From the NCBI GenBank assembly GCA_964626885.1, contig CAZVJA010000002.1, forward strand, positions 18,956 to 82,955: 64,000 bases of DNA, read 5' to 3'. The position numbers and the translations under genes are program-made. The stretch is from CAZVJA01 sp964626885 (GTDB taxonomy: Bacteria > Planctomycetota > Planctomycetia > Planctomycetales > Planctomycetaceae). Shown one piece after another: positions 15,460 to 24,870 of the stretch; position 1 is the first letter of the stretch, and each line of letters begins with the position of its first letter. Below the pieces are notes generated by a model. It saw only the letters and a program-made list of their open reading frames with translations. It was not told the DNA's origin and searched no databases.

Positions 15460-17034
15460 ATGCCACGAAAAACTGGGCCCTGTTTCATCCTCTTACTGAT
15501 AGTGTTGTTCTCCCTGACGCACACTGCATCTGCCGACGTCGAAATCGGTCGCCCCGTCGGCGAACTGAAGGCTCTCGACGCGGAGGAGCGGCCGTTGACG
15601 CTCACCGGCAACACCGAGCGTGCAGCGACGGCGCTCGTATTTCTTTCCAGCCGGAGTGATACCGTCGCCAAAAGCATGGAGTTCATCAATCTGCTGTATC
15701 GCAAGCATCGCCGGCTGGGTGTGCTCTATGTCGGCATCTGTTCGAACTCCGTCGAGAGCGCCGGCGAGCTGGGAGATTTCGCCCGCAACAACGGCGCAAT
15801 CTTCACGATCTATCGCGATCCAAAAGCGACGATCGCCAAACAACTCGGCATCAAAACCGTTCCCTCGGTAGCTCTCATCGACGCGTCGGGAAAGCTCTTG
15901 CACCGGGGCGGACTCGAATCGGAGGGGGGATTGCTGGCGTTCGATGCCGCCGTCGTTTCCAAAACAACTCCCCGGGCGAGTGAAGGAATGGCCCTTGTAC
16001 CGACCCCCATTGATCAACCGGGTGAGAAGCGATCCCCCGATGATGTTTTCGCTTCACTCTCCTATTCCTCCGAACTGGTGTTCGAACGGATTCCCGGTGC
16101 GGCGGCTTATCACTGCTCGACGATCACCGAGGCCCCGAACGGCGACTTGCTTTGCCTGTGGTACGGCGGCAGCTACGAGTCAGCAGACGATCAATCGCTG
16201 TTTCTTTCCCGAAGGAAACCGGATGAACGTAACTGGCAAAAGCCACAGGTGCTGTTGCGTGGACCGAACCCGCTGCCGGGGAACGCGGTGATTTTTGTCG
16301 ATGGCCATGAGCGTGTGTGGATCATCTGGTGTCGCATGGAAAGTGTCCGGCCGATCGGCCGGGGACAAGGTTGGGATAATTGCCGCCTGATGTACCGTCT
16401 CTCAACCGACAACGGAACGACCTGGAGCAAGGATGAGGAATTTCTTGGGTCCGAGTTGCGGGCGGTCCCGCGCAACCCACCGATCCGCCGATCTGACGGC
16501 GCTCTTGTGCTGCCGATGGAAGCGATCGTCAACGGCGTCAAAGGCTCCGTGTTCTTGATTGGACCCGACGGAGGAGCAAGTTGGCGTCAGGGGGGATTCA
16601 CGCCGGGGGGGAGCCAACCGGGGGTGATCCAGCGGAAGGATGGTTCGCTGTTTTCGCTGATGCGCAAAGCACCGCGGCTGACGCAAATCGAGTCGCGCGA
16701 CGGAGGGGAGTCCTGGACCGATGCGGTGGATTCGACTCTGCGCAACCCCGATGCGGGCATTTCCCTGAAGAAGCTTGCCAATGGGCATTTGATTCTTGTC
16801 TTCAATGATTCCGATATGCACCGCACGCCGCTGAGCGTCGTCCGTTCGACCGATGAAGGACGCACCTGGGAGACGCCGCTGCATCTGGAGTCGAACCCCG
16901 GTGAATACTCATACCCGTGTGTCATTCAAACACGCGACGGGAAGATCCACGTGTCGTATACCTATCGCCGTTACTCGATCAAGCATGTTGAGTTCAACGA
17001 AGACTGGCTGACTCACATGGAACGGCCGAACTGA
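15460..17034 (+). CDS. Exported fusion: thioredoxin-fold domain plus exo-alpha-sialidase (BNR) domain
   Basis: 524 aa from the ATG at 15460 (an in-frame TTG at 15421 is the longer option). A signal peptide (FILLLIVLFSLTHTASA) is followed by a redoxin-like domain, about residues 26-150: VGELKALDAEERPLTL, ALVFLSS, LGVLYVGICSN, TIYRDPKATIAKQLGIKTVPSVALIDASGKLLHRG. Where such proteins carry CP/CxxC after FL(G/S), this one has FLSSRSD, so it lacks the active-site cysteines. The C-terminal ~340 residues are a six-bladed sialidase/neuraminidase-type propeller with Asp-boxes STDNGTTWS, GPDGGASW, SRDGGESW, STDEGRTW. It probably cleaves or binds an acidic sugar outside the cytoplasm. Next gene starts 12 bp downstream. 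Confidence 0.85.
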   Translation: MPRKTGPCFILLLIVLFSLTHTASADVEIGRPVGELKALDAEERPLTLTGNTERAATALVFLSSRSDTVAKSMEFINLLYRKHRRLGVLYVGICSNSVESAGELGDFARNNGAIFTIYRDPKATIAKQLGIKTVPSVALIDASGKLLHRGGLESEGGLLAFDAAVVSKTTPRASEGMALVPTPIDQPGEKRSPDDVFASLSYSSELVFERIPGAAAYHCSTITEAPNGDLLCLWYGGSYESADDQSLFLSRRKPDERNWQKPQVLLRGPNPLPGNAVIFVDGHERVWIIWCRMESVRPIGRGQGWDNCRLMYRLSTDNGTTWSKDEEFLGSELRAVPRNPPIRRSDGALVLPMEAIVNGVKGSVFLIGPDGGASWRQGGFTPGGSQPGVIQRKDGSLFSLMRKAPRLTQIESRDGGESWTDAVDSTLRNPDAGISLKKLANGHLILVFNDSDMHRTPLSVVRSTDEGRTWETPLHLESNPGEYSYPCVIQTRDGKIHVSYTYRRYSIKHVEFNEDWLTHMERPN

Positions 17035-17045
17035 CGACACCTCTC

Positions 17046-18659
17046 ATGATAAGAAGAAAACCGATGCACAGAAACATTCAAATGCGATGGGCAACATGGA
17101 GCATGCTCGCGCTGGTGTTGAACGTCGGCATGCTGTGGGGAGAAGAACGTCCGATTCCCTCGGCGCTCGGTCCCTATGTGAATCTTAAGGAGTCGGACTT
17201 CGCTCGAACGAAATCGTTTGGCCCCGATGACAAGATCGTGATGACGCACTACTTCTATTGGTACGACGTGGAAAGTCAGACGCACATCATCGACGGCGAT
17301 GGGACTGATGCTCTCACCACGCATCCCGCGGACATGCGAGACTTTTCATACAAGTCGATCACGTGGCACAAAAAACAGTTGAATGACATGATCGCCGCGG
17401 GGATCGACGTGGTCATGCCGGTCTATTGGGGAGCGCCGTCGGAACGAGAACCCCGCGCCGGGCTGCATTGGAGCTATGAGGGGCTCGGGCCGCTTGTCGA
17501 AGCGGCCGACCAACTCATACGAGAAGGGAAGCAGCCGCCGCGGATCGGCCTGTTTTACGACACGTCCACGCTGCGGCACAACGGCTGGCATGTGCACGCC
17601 GATCTAACCACCCATTACGGCGGACAGTGGTTCTACGCGAGCATCCGCGATTTCTTCTCCATGATTCCACCGCGGCACTGGGCGCTCATCGAAGGTCGGC
17701 CGGTCATCGATCTCTATTCCGCGTCGTTTGCGAAGGCGCACGACCAGAGCGCGTTCGATTACCTTCGCGAGCAGTTCGCCAAAGATTTCGGAGGTAGAGT
17801 GCCGTACGTGATCCGTGAAGTTTCGTGGAATGTGAAAGCTGACAGTGTCTACGCCTGGGGAGGGGCCATCCGGGCGAATATCCGGGGCATCGGCGAGGTC
17901 GGACCGGGATACGATCATTCCGCCGTACCGGGACGGGCTCCGCTGGTAGTGCCGCGCGACGGTGGCAAGCATTACGAGGAAGGCTGGCTGGCCGTACTCC
18001 GCAGATCGCCTCGAATCGTTGCCGTCGAAACATGGAACGAATTTCACGAAGGGACCGACATCGCGGAGTCGCAGGAATACGGCCGACAGTATATCGAACT
18101 CACGCGGAAGTACGTCGATCTGTTCAAGCAAGGCTGGATGCCGCCGCCGGTTCGCGGTAAGTATTCGGGGGTCAAATCCGTCGAAGTGGCGCTTGGTGAA
18201 AAGAATGACGAGCACGGCCTGATGCAGGTCGAGCACGAAGACGGCATCACGCGTGCGGCAATGGAAGCCGGCAAACCCTGCCGCGAAGCTGCACCGACCG
18301 CACGCCCCGGTCGGTACATCTACTTCCGGATCGACGACAGCTTCAAGTGGGCTGCGAAGATGGACGTCTCCGTCGAAGTGGAATACTTTGACGACGAATC
18401 CGGGGCGTTTCACGTCGAATACGATTCACACGATGAGCAGGCGACGCTCAACGGCGCGTACACCGCCGCCGCAAAGAACGTGCAGCTGAAAGGGACGAAG
18501 CAATGGCGGACGGCCACATTTTCGCTGCCGAATGCGCGGTTCGCAGGCTCACAGAACGCGGCGACCGACTTTCGACTCGTGACGGATGCACCGCGCTTTC
18601 GTGTGTCGCGTGTAGTTGTTATACGTCAAAGTGAATCCGCTTCACGCCCAGGCCGCTGA
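17046..18659 (+). CDS. DUF5010-like exported glycosidase candidate
   Basis: 537 aa; either ATG 17046 or ATG 17064 can start it, the second having a purine-rich GATAAGAAGAAAAC upstream. A signal peptide (WSMLALVLNVGMLWG) precedes a TIM-barrel-like domain with MTHYFYWYDVESQTHI, WHKKQLNDMIAAGIDVVMPVYWG, PPRIGLFYDTSTL, RPVIDLYS and IVAVETWNEFHEGTDI. The last motif, with Glu in ETWNEFHEG, is the kind of acid/base segment seen in GH99/GH71-type and DUF5010 enzymes. The C-terminal ~150 residues are beta-rich and could be a carbohydrate-binding module. Substrate unknown. Organised with the sialidase fusion upstream (12-bp spacing), suggesting co-transcription. Confidence 0.75.
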   Translation: MIRRKPMHRNIQMRWATWSMLALVLNVGMLWGEERPIPSALGPYVNLKESDFARTKSFGPDDKIVMTHYFYWYDVESQTHIIDGDGTDALTTHPADMRDFSYKSITWHKKQLNDMIAAGIDVVMPVYWGAPSEREPRAGLHWSYEGLGPLVEAADQLIREGKQPPRIGLFYDTSTLRHNGWHVHADLTTHYGGQWFYASIRDFFSMIPPRHWALIEGRPVIDLYSASFAKAHDQSAFDYLREQFAKDFGGRVPYVIREVSWNVKADSVYAWGGAIRANIRGIGEVGPGYDHSAVPGRAPLVVPRDGGKHYEEGWLAVLRRSPRIVAVETWNEFHEGTDIAESQEYGRQYIELTRKYVDLFKQGWMPPPVRGKYSGVKSVEVALGEKNDEHGLMQVEHEDGITRAAMEAGKPCREAAPTARPGRYIYFRIDDSFKWAAKMDVSVEVEYFDDESGAFHVEYDSHDEQATLNGAYTAAAKNVQLKGTKQWRTATFSLPNARFAGSQNAATDFRLVTDAPRFRVSRVVVIRQSESASRPGR

Positions 18660-18744
18660 ACAATCGGCGACAAGTGATTCGCCTGTGCTGTCGTTAACAC
18701 TCCATTCATCCATAGCTCGAAAAATGCTGACGGGAGAATTCGGG

Positions 18745-19440
18745 ATGCGGGTTTATCGCGAAACATTCGACGACGGACCGGGCGGATGGTTCGGCTATGT
18801 CAACAATTCCGGTGGACCCAAGCCGCTAGAACTTTGCGACAGTTGCGTCATTTCCCGCAGCCCCTGGTGGATCGATTACAACCACGCACCGCCGGGAGTG
18901 GGTTATCTGCATCTGTTGTTTTTGCTCCTCACGCGCGGCGCGCCGGGTGAACATCAGCGGGAAGTCTCAGGGAAGAACCGTTACATCGCCGGCGGGTTCG
19001 GCACCGACTTTACGAATGCCCGGATGACATTGAAACTTCGTGGCGAACTGCTGACGCGCGGGACGAACCTGCATCTGTTGGTTCAGGGAGTACACGACGG
19101 AATCTGTACAGGTTGGTTGCTCACGAGGCAGCCGATCGCCGTGACTGAAGACTGGTCGGAGCAGACGATCACCTGTGTTCCAGACGAGTCGCAGTGGCGC
19201 TGTCTCGGCAGCCGGCATGATCGCGTCGACTACTACGGCCGCACGCCGATGAAGACCGTGCTGGCCGACGCCAATGCGGATATTCTGTTCGTGTTGTTTC
19301 CACTGGACGTCGCGCCGATGGGGCCGCTCGACGGTGATCCGCATTTTCTGCGTCCGGAAAAGGATTACCCCATCTGGCGCAGCCGGCTCCCGGAAGGGTA
19401 TGTACAACTTGACGAGGTAAGGATCGAATTTCCCACGTGA
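18745..19440 (+). CDS. Conserved-looking beta-rich protein of unknown function
   Basis: 231 aa from the ATG at 18745, chosen for the upstream GGGAG eight bases away; ATG 18724 is the alternative. No signal peptide and no family recognised. The N-terminus FDDGPGGWFGYVNNSGG and the alternating pattern (MTLKLRGEL, NLHLLVQG, DWSEQTITCV, DILFVLFPLD, YVQLDEVRIEF) resemble a jelly-roll carbohydrate-binding module, such as those appended to glycosidases. This is a fold-level impression only. It lies 85 bp after the DUF5010-like gene and 57 bp before the penicillin acylase gene, so it probably belongs to the same transcription unit. Confidence 0.6.
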   Translation: MRVYRETFDDGPGGWFGYVNNSGGPKPLELCDSCVISRSPWWIDYNHAPPGVGYLHLLFLLLTRGAPGEHQREVSGKNRYIAGGFGTDFTNARMTLKLRGELLTRGTNLHLLVQGVHDGICTGWLLTRQPIAVTEDWSEQTITCVPDESQWRCLGSRHDRVDYYGRTPMKTVLADANADILFVLFPLDVAPMGPLDGDPHFLRPEKDYPIWRSRLPEGYVQLDEVRIEFPT

Positions 19441-19497
19441 CGAACGGACGTGTTTCCTCGACGCTATTCACGTTGTTTAGACTGCCAACGAGAGCAA

Positions 19498-21729
19498 ATG
19501 ATGCACAAACAATTTCATCAACGTCATATTCCGAAGGATGTCGCGATATCCATTCTGCTGGTGGCGTCCGTTGGCTTGACCGGTACGGTCGCAATGGCCG
19601 ACGAGGGTGAGAAGTTCGCGAGCCAAGTAACCATTGCCCGGGACGAATGGGGAGTTCCGCACATTGAAGGATCAACCGATGCTGCGGTGGCATTCGGCAT
19701 GGGTTACGCCCAGGGCGAAGATTACTTCTGGCAGGTCGAGGATACGTATATTCAAGCGATCGGACGCTATGCGGAAGTAGTCGGTGAAAAAGGACTCCGC
19801 AGCGACATTCTCAATCGACAGTTCGAGGTCGAGCGGAGATCGCGCGCCGACATCGAATCGTTCGACCCCGACTTGAAAGCCATCGCTACCGGTTACGTCG
19901 CCGGCTTGAATTATTTCCTGAAAACACATCCGGAAATTAAGCCCCGGATGATTACCCACTTCGAACCGTGGCACGCTCTCGCGTTTGAACGGCAGATCCT
20001 GCTTGACTTTCTTTACCGGCAGGCACATGTCTCGCGGCCGGACGGTACGGGATTTGAGGAAACCGCACGACGGTCGGTCGGGTCGAATCAATGGGCCGTC
20101 GGGCCATCTAAGACTCAATCCGGCTCGTCGATGCTCTTCTTGAATCCACACCAACCTTGGTACGGATTCGGACAGTATTACGAAGCACACGTGAAAAGCG
20201 GGGAAGGACTCGATTTCTCGGGAGCGTGTTTCTTCGGGTCCGTTTTACCAGCAATGGGTTTCAACGCCGATCTCGGCTGGACCTACGCCGTCAACGAACC
20301 CGATGTGGCAGACGGATTTCGGCTGACATTCGATGATCCCGCCAATCCGCTGAACTACAAATACGGCGATGGTTATCGAACCGCCGTCGAGTGGCCCGAG
20401 ACGATCAAAGTTCAAACTCCCGGCGGACTCGAAGAAAAGCAATACAAGTTTCGCAAGTCGCATTACGGACCAGTCGTTCGCCAAGAGGACGAACAACATT
20501 ACGTCGCGGTGCGTATCGCCAATCTCTTTGAGGGGAATCGTCTGCGGCAAGCGCTCGGCATGCTCAAAGCACACAACTTTGAGGAATGGAAGCGGTCGGC
20601 CTCCCTCATCGGATTGCCGATGTTCAACACCGCCTACGCCGACCGGCTGGGGAACATTTTTTACGTGTACAACGGCGCGGTTCCGATTCGTGATCCCCAG
20701 TTCCAATGGCGGGGTGTTGTCGACGGCGGCGATCCTCGCACGGAATGGAAAGGGCTGCACCGATTCGACGAACTTCCGCAGGTGTTCAACCCGGTTGACG
20801 GTTACGTGCAGAATTGTAATTCGACCCCCTTCACAACCACCGATCGAACGAACCCGCTACGTGAGAAATTTCCGAAGTATATGATTGAAGATGCCGATGA
20901 CGACAAGCGGCGGGCGAAAGTCTCTCGCAAGCTGCTCCGGGAAGCATCCGGAGTGACCTTCGAGCAGATGCAGGAGTTGGCATACGACACCACGTTGTAC
21001 TGGCCGTTGGAGGAAATTCCGAAGCTCACCCAGGAGTTCGCCAAGCTGCGCAAGACAAACCCGCAATTAGCAGTGGAAGTGGAGCCGTACTTTAAACACC
21101 TGCAAGACTGGGATTGCCGTGCCGCTTCGGACTCGACGCAGACCACGCTCTGCGTGCAGTGGTACGTCACCCTGTTTGGCGAGGGGTATCCCGCTGAAAA
21201 GTTGAAATCGGAGTACGTCGAGAATCCTGCCGCACAGTTCCGGGCACTTTCGGAGTCGGCCGGCACACTGAAGCAGTTGTATGGCGACTGGAAAGTTCGC
21301 TGGGGGGACGTGCACCGCATGCAGCGCACCGCCGAAAAGCCGGACGTTCTCTCGGCAGCCCTGGTATTCAACGATTACCGCTCGAGTTTGCCGTGTGCTG
21401 GTACACCCGGCCCCCTGGGGATCGTGTTTACCGTATACTCGACTCCTCCGGTGCCAGTACTGCGGCCGAAACGATTTGGCGTCGTCGGTGCATCGTACAT
21501 CGGCGTTGTCGAGTTCGGCCCGCGGATTCGCGCCGCAACGGTTCTGCAGTACGGCATCAGCGGAGTCGCCTCGTCACCGCATTTCTTCGATCAAGCGCAG
21601 CTTTATTCCGATCGAAAGCTCAAACGGGCATGGTTCTATCCCGACGAAGTCGCTGCCCATACCGTAAGCAAGTACAACCCCGGCCAAGAAGTAAAAACGC
21701 TGAAAAAAAGCCCGCCCAAAGCGGAGTAA
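19498..21729 (+). CDS. Penicillin acylase family N-terminal-nucleophile hydrolase
   Basis: 743 aa from the first of two consecutive ATGs at 19498 (GTG 19450 is the longer reading). Signal peptide about 1-34 (ISILLVASVGLTGTVAMA). The precursor architecture is clear: alpha chain with VTIARDEWGVPHIEG and AFGMGYAQGEDYFWQVED, spacer, then the autoproteolytic site GSNQWAVG with nucleophile Ser about 196, followed by NPHQPWYG and, further on, FGNTAYADRLGNIFY-type and DVHRMQR-type segments. The mature enzyme should be a periplasmic heterodimer that hydrolyses amides such as N-acyl-homoserine lactones, acylated amino acids or beta-lactam side chains; which one cannot be told. It ends the exported group that starts at 15460. 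Confidence 0.9.
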   Translation: MMHKQFHQRHIPKDVAISILLVASVGLTGTVAMADEGEKFASQVTIARDEWGVPHIEGSTDAAVAFGMGYAQGEDYFWQVEDTYIQAIGRYAEVVGEKGLRSDILNRQFEVERRSRADIESFDPDLKAIATGYVAGLNYFLKTHPEIKPRMITHFEPWHALAFERQILLDFLYRQAHVSRPDGTGFEETARRSVGSNQWAVGPSKTQSGSSMLFLNPHQPWYGFGQYYEAHVKSGEGLDFSGACFFGSVLPAMGFNADLGWTYAVNEPDVADGFRLTFDDPANPLNYKYGDGYRTAVEWPETIKVQTPGGLEEKQYKFRKSHYGPVVRQEDEQHYVAVRIANLFEGNRLRQALGMLKAHNFEEWKRSASLIGLPMFNTAYADRLGNIFYVYNGAVPIRDPQFQWRGVVDGGDPRTEWKGLHRFDELPQVFNPVDGYVQNCNSTPFTTTDRTNPLREKFPKYMIEDADDDKRRAKVSRKLLREASGVTFEQMQELAYDTTLYWPLEEIPKLTQEFAKLRKTNPQLAVEVEPYFKHLQDWDCRAASDSTQTTLCVQWYVTLFGEGYPAEKLKSEYVENPAAQFRALSESAGTLKQLYGDWKVRWGDVHRMQRTAEKPDVLSAALVFNDYRSSLPCAGTPGPLGIVFTVYSTPPVPVLRPKRFGVVGASYIGVVEFGPRIRAATVLQYGISGVASSPHFFDQAQLYSDRKLKRAWFYPDEVAAHTVSKYNPGQEVKTLKKSPPKAE

Positions 21730-22034
21730 AACCGAGCCTTGCGCCCGGCAATCCGCCGAAAATGCGATCGAACCTTCCTGCTTCCGTGACACGAAACCCC
21801 CTGTGATTTTTCGGCATTCCGCTCCAAGGGGGATGGCTTGGCGAAGCCCGCTGCTCGTCCTATACTATCGAACGTCACAACAAACGCGGCCCGGTTGCGT
21901 TCGTTGCGAATCATTTCGCAAAACCAGCCCGGCGCACGATGTTCGACGCGGATCGTTCACGATCTGGAACCTCAGTGACCGGGGGCGAAGCAGGTCCAAA
22001 TGCTTTCCTCGCGGGCGGTTGCGGAAATCACCAT
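21730..22034. other. 305-bp intergenic region before tRNA-Gln
   Basis: No credible coding sequence. It contains one good promoter (21838-21866) pointing right, and otherwise only short inverted repeats such as GATCGTTCACGATC. The transcript would have a leader of about 160 bases before the tRNA. Confidence 0.5.
21838..21866 (+). promoter_or_regulatory. Sigma-70-type promoter upstream of tRNA-Gln
   Basis: TTGGCG (21838-21843), exactly 17 bases, then TATACT (21861-21866): a near-consensus vegetative promoter on the plus strand. It is about 168 bases upstream of the tRNA, unusually far, so it may drive the tRNA with a long leader or a separate small RNA. Confidence 0.6.
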
Positions 22035-22105
22035 TGCCTGGTGGTGTAACGGTAGCACGAGTGACTCTGACTCACTTAGTCTAGGTTCGAATCCTAGCCG
22101 GGCAA
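22035..22105 (+). tRNA. tRNA-Gln (anticodon CTG)
   Basis: Cloverleaf found by eye: acceptor TGCCTGG/CCGGGCA, anticodon stem AGTGA/TCACT with loop CTCTGAC (anticodon CTG, Gln), T arm CTAGG-TTCGAAT-CCTAG, discriminator A. The 3' CCA is not encoded. The D-arm contains the conserved AACGGTAGC. Confidence 0.93.
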
Positions 22106-22214
22106 TTTCTTTCGATTCTTGCGTGCTCTGCTCAAGGCACATGCCTGGGTGGCTACAGCTCGCCTCGACGGTGCAATCCGGCATCAAGCTTTCTCTTCTT
22201 GAATCGACTCCGCC

Positions 22215-23036
22215 ATGAAACTCGGGTTAATCAATTCCGCATGGGCTCAGGCGGGGCGCGATACCGCCTGGGGACTGCGGAAGACAAAAGAGCTTGGCTT
22301 CGACTCTGTCGACATTTTCATCGACCCGCTGGAGGCCAGCGTTCGGGAAAAGCGTCTGATTCGCGACGAATGTCACCGGCTTGATCTGCCGATTATTTCC
22401 GTCTGCTGTGTTGCCGTCGGACTGATCGATTTCAACAAGAGCGTGCAGCGGTTTCATCTTGACCGTGTGTGTGCCTATCTCGATCTGGTCTACGAGTTCG
22501 AGGGGAAAAATCTTCTGCTGGTTCTCGGCGAATACATCTGGAATCGCGAAGTGATCCCGCCGGCAGAGCAGTGGCAAACCGGTGTCGAGAATTGCCGTCG
22601 GCTCGCCGAATATGCGGCGTCACTCGATTTGCAGATTGCTCTGGAACTCGAGCCGTTCTCGCTCTCCCTGTTAAACAATGTCGACAACATGGTGAATTTC
22701 ATTGACGACGTCGATCATCCGGCGCTCAGAGCGAACATCGACGTTTCTCACTTGCTGCTGGCGAAGGTTCCGCCCGAGGAGGTCCGCCGACTCAAAGGGA
22801 AAGCGATCCACGTGCACATTTCCGATTGCGACGGCAAGGTCCATGGCGATCTGCCTCCGGGTCGCGGTGTCGTTAATTTTGCACCATATCTCAAGGAAAT
22901 CCGCGACCTCGGAATTGATGGAGCAATCTCGATTGAATTGGAGTATTCGCCCGAGCCGGACCGCATTGAAGAGTGGGTTGCGGAAGCGTATCGGCAGACA
23001 GACCGGCTGATGCGGCAGGCTGATCTGCGCGGGTGA
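22215..23036 (+). CDS. Sugar phosphate isomerase/epimerase (AP endonuclease 2 superfamily)
   Basis: 273 aa, ATG start. TIM-barrel xylose-isomerase-like protein. Expected metal ligands are visible: Glu in ALELEPF (about 143), Asp and His in NIDVSHLLL (about 175), His in IHVHISDCDG (about 200), and the final Glu in AISIELEYSP (about 240). The substrate could be a ketose, an inositol derivative or hydroxypyruvate; the family alone does not decide. No signal peptide. It follows tRNA-Gln by 109 bp and is convergent with the kinase gene. Confidence 0.85.
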   Translation: MKLGLINSAWAQAGRDTAWGLRKTKELGFDSVDIFIDPLEASVREKRLIRDECHRLDLPIISVCCVAVGLIDFNKSVQRFHLDRVCAYLDLVYEFEGKNLLLVLGEYIWNREVIPPAEQWQTGVENCRRLAEYAASLDLQIALELEPFSLSLLNNVDNMVNFIDDVDHPALRANIDVSHLLLAKVPPEEVRRLKGKAIHVHISDCDGKVHGDLPPGRGVVNFAPYLKEIRDLGIDGAISIELEYSPEPDRIEEWVAEAYRQTDRLMRQADLRG

Positions 23037-23157
23037 GTTTCAACGCCGCGTCGAACTGAGCGCCGAAATTCACCACCGACACGCTTCACGGCGGCACTGG
23101 CAGATCCAGTGGCACACACTCGTTTGCACCTAGGAGCCAGTAGACCACGCGATACAG

Positions 23158-24870
23158 CTACGCCTGCACGGCCTCCGCTCCCTGCACAATCGTTGCGGTG
23201 ATGGCCTGATCAGTTCCTGGCTCGTCAGAGCCACGTGGTTCGACGGTCACGCCAGACCACCAGTCGGCCGCCATCTCCTGCGTCCAACAGTCGCGGCAAG
23301 AAGTTGCGGCGAGCGCTTCCTCCAGTTCGATTACGTCGGCATAGCGCGCGTTGGGATCTTTGTTGAGGCATTTCATCACGACCGCCTCGAGGTCCGCCGG
23401 CACATCGGGATTCAACTTCGACGGAGGCTCCGCATTCTGGTTCACGTGCGCGAACAAAACTTTGAGTGTGTTGTCTCCCGGAAAGACCGGCTGCCCTGTC
23501 AGTAGAAAATACGCGGTTGCACCTAACGAATAAATGTCCGACCGCGCATCGGGGCGTCCTTCGACCGCCGCTTCCGGTGCGGCGTAGAGGGGCGAACCGA
23601 CGACCGTGCCATGCGTCGTCAAGTGCGGCGAGTCATTGCTCGGGTCGAGCGACTTTACCAGCCCGAAGTCGAGCAGCTTGGCGACGTCATATACGCCGCC
23701 GCGCTCCGCCGCAAAGATGTTCCCCGGCTTGATGTCGCGGTGGATCAATCCCTCCGCGTGCGCTTCCCGCAGTGCAGAGCAGACTTGACGCAGCAGGTGT
23801 ACGGTCCGATGCGAACCGATCGGCCCGTATCGCTCGACCATCTCCTGCAGGCTCAAACCCGGGAGAAATTCCATCACGTAGTAAAACGTGCCATCGGGCG
23901 TATGGCCGTAATCGTAGATCTCGATCGTGTTCGGATGCGTGAGGCAGGCCGCCGCCTGCACCTCGGTTTCAAAGCGTGCGAGCACCGCCTTGTCGCCGGC
24001 GATCTCCGGGCGGATGAGCTTCACCGCACAGGGGCGCTTCAGCAGTCGGTGCTCGGCGAGATAAACTTCTCCCATTCCGCCGGCGCCGAGCTTTCTTTTC
24101 AACGCATACGAGCCGACTTGCCGCGCGTCGAATGCCTCGCGGCGCATGGTGCTGATGCGGAACGAACCCCAGATCGAGACGACCGCGCCGAGCGCCAGTA
24201 CCAGCACCATGGTGATCAACGTTTCCTGCTGCTGCATCACTCCGGCAACGACTGCGTGCCGTGCGAAAATGGCGAAAGTCGTCACCAGCGGAAGCACCAT
24301 CATCAGCAAGATCATCACCACCGCTCGTTTAGACGAATTCGGAACCGCCAGCGCGTACATCTGCATCAGCAGCAGCCAGAAAGCGGATGTTTCGCCCAAA
24401 TACAATTGAACCAGGTGAAAATCACCCTGCGCAACTGATCCGATGCGGTAATTCTGCATCCAGAGGAAATAAGCAATCGGAGCACCGAACACGACCGATT
24501 CGATGATGCGCAAAGCACGGAATGTCGGCACCCAGCGTGACCAGAGCGACAGCCCGAGCCCCCCCATAAGCATCGTCAACAAAACGTGCGGGACGTGGAC
24601 TTCCCACTTGCCCGCCATCTCGGGAGGAGGAAAGAGCAGGTTCCGAATCAGGAAGGCCAGCGAGCCACCGAAGAGAATCAGCGCCGCGTTGCGTAGCCGC
24701 CGTTTGAGCAACTTGCGCATCTCGCAGTAGAACTCATAGTCCCAATCATCAACGAGACCGAGAGCGGCGAAGGGGCAAAAATGGCGAGGCTTTGAGGTGC
24801 TGATGGCGCTGTCTAGTTTCGGCTCGGACCGGCCGGGCCGTGCTGGGGATTCCGCTGCCATGATTTCCAT
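23158..24870 (-). CDS. Membrane serine/threonine protein kinase with N-terminal polytopic domain
   Basis: About 570 aa from ATG 24870 (or 24861, nine bases in). Residues ~50-260 hold about six hydrophobic helices (e.g. AALILFGGSLAFLIRNLLF, VLLTMLMGGLGLSLW, SAFWLLLMQMYALAVP, AVVMILLMMVLPLVTTFAIF, LITMVLVLALGAVVSIWG). A complete Hanks-type kinase follows: glycine loop KLGAGGMGEVYLAE, Lys in CAVKLIRP, catalytic loop HRDIKPGN, DFGLVKS, activation segment end GSPLYAAPEA, and SDIYSLGATAYFLLTGQPVFPG. In most bacterial receptor kinases the kinase comes first and the sensor last; here the order is reversed, so the membrane part may sense and the kinase face the cytosol at the C-terminus. About 70 residues follow the kinase. 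Confidence 0.92.
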   Translation of the reverse strand: MEIMAAESPARPGRSEPKLDSAISTSKPRHFCPFAALGLVDDWDYEFYCEMRKLLKRRLRNAALILFGGSLAFLIRNLLFPPPEMAGKWEVHVPHVLLTMLMGGLGLSLWSRWVPTFRALRIIESVVFGAPIAYFLWMQNYRIGSVAQGDFHLVQLYLGETSAFWLLLMQMYALAVPNSSKRAVVMILLMMVLPLVTTFAIFARHAVVAGVMQQQETLITMVLVLALGAVVSIWGSFRISTMRREAFDARQVGSYALKRKLGAGGMGEVYLAEHRLLKRPCAVKLIRPEIAGDKAVLARFETEVQAAACLTHPNTIEIYDYGHTPDGTFYYVMEFLPGLSLQEMVERYGPIGSHRTVHLLRQVCSALREAHAEGLIHRDIKPGNIFAAERGGVYDVAKLLDFGLVKSLDPSNDSPHLTTHGTVVGSPLYAAPEAAVEGRPDARSDIYSLGATAYFLLTGQPVFPGDNTLKVLFAHVNQNAEPPSKLNPDVPADLEAVVMKCLNKDPNARYADVIELEEALAATSCRDCWTQEMAADWWSGVTVEPRGSDEPGTDQAITATIVQGAEAVQA

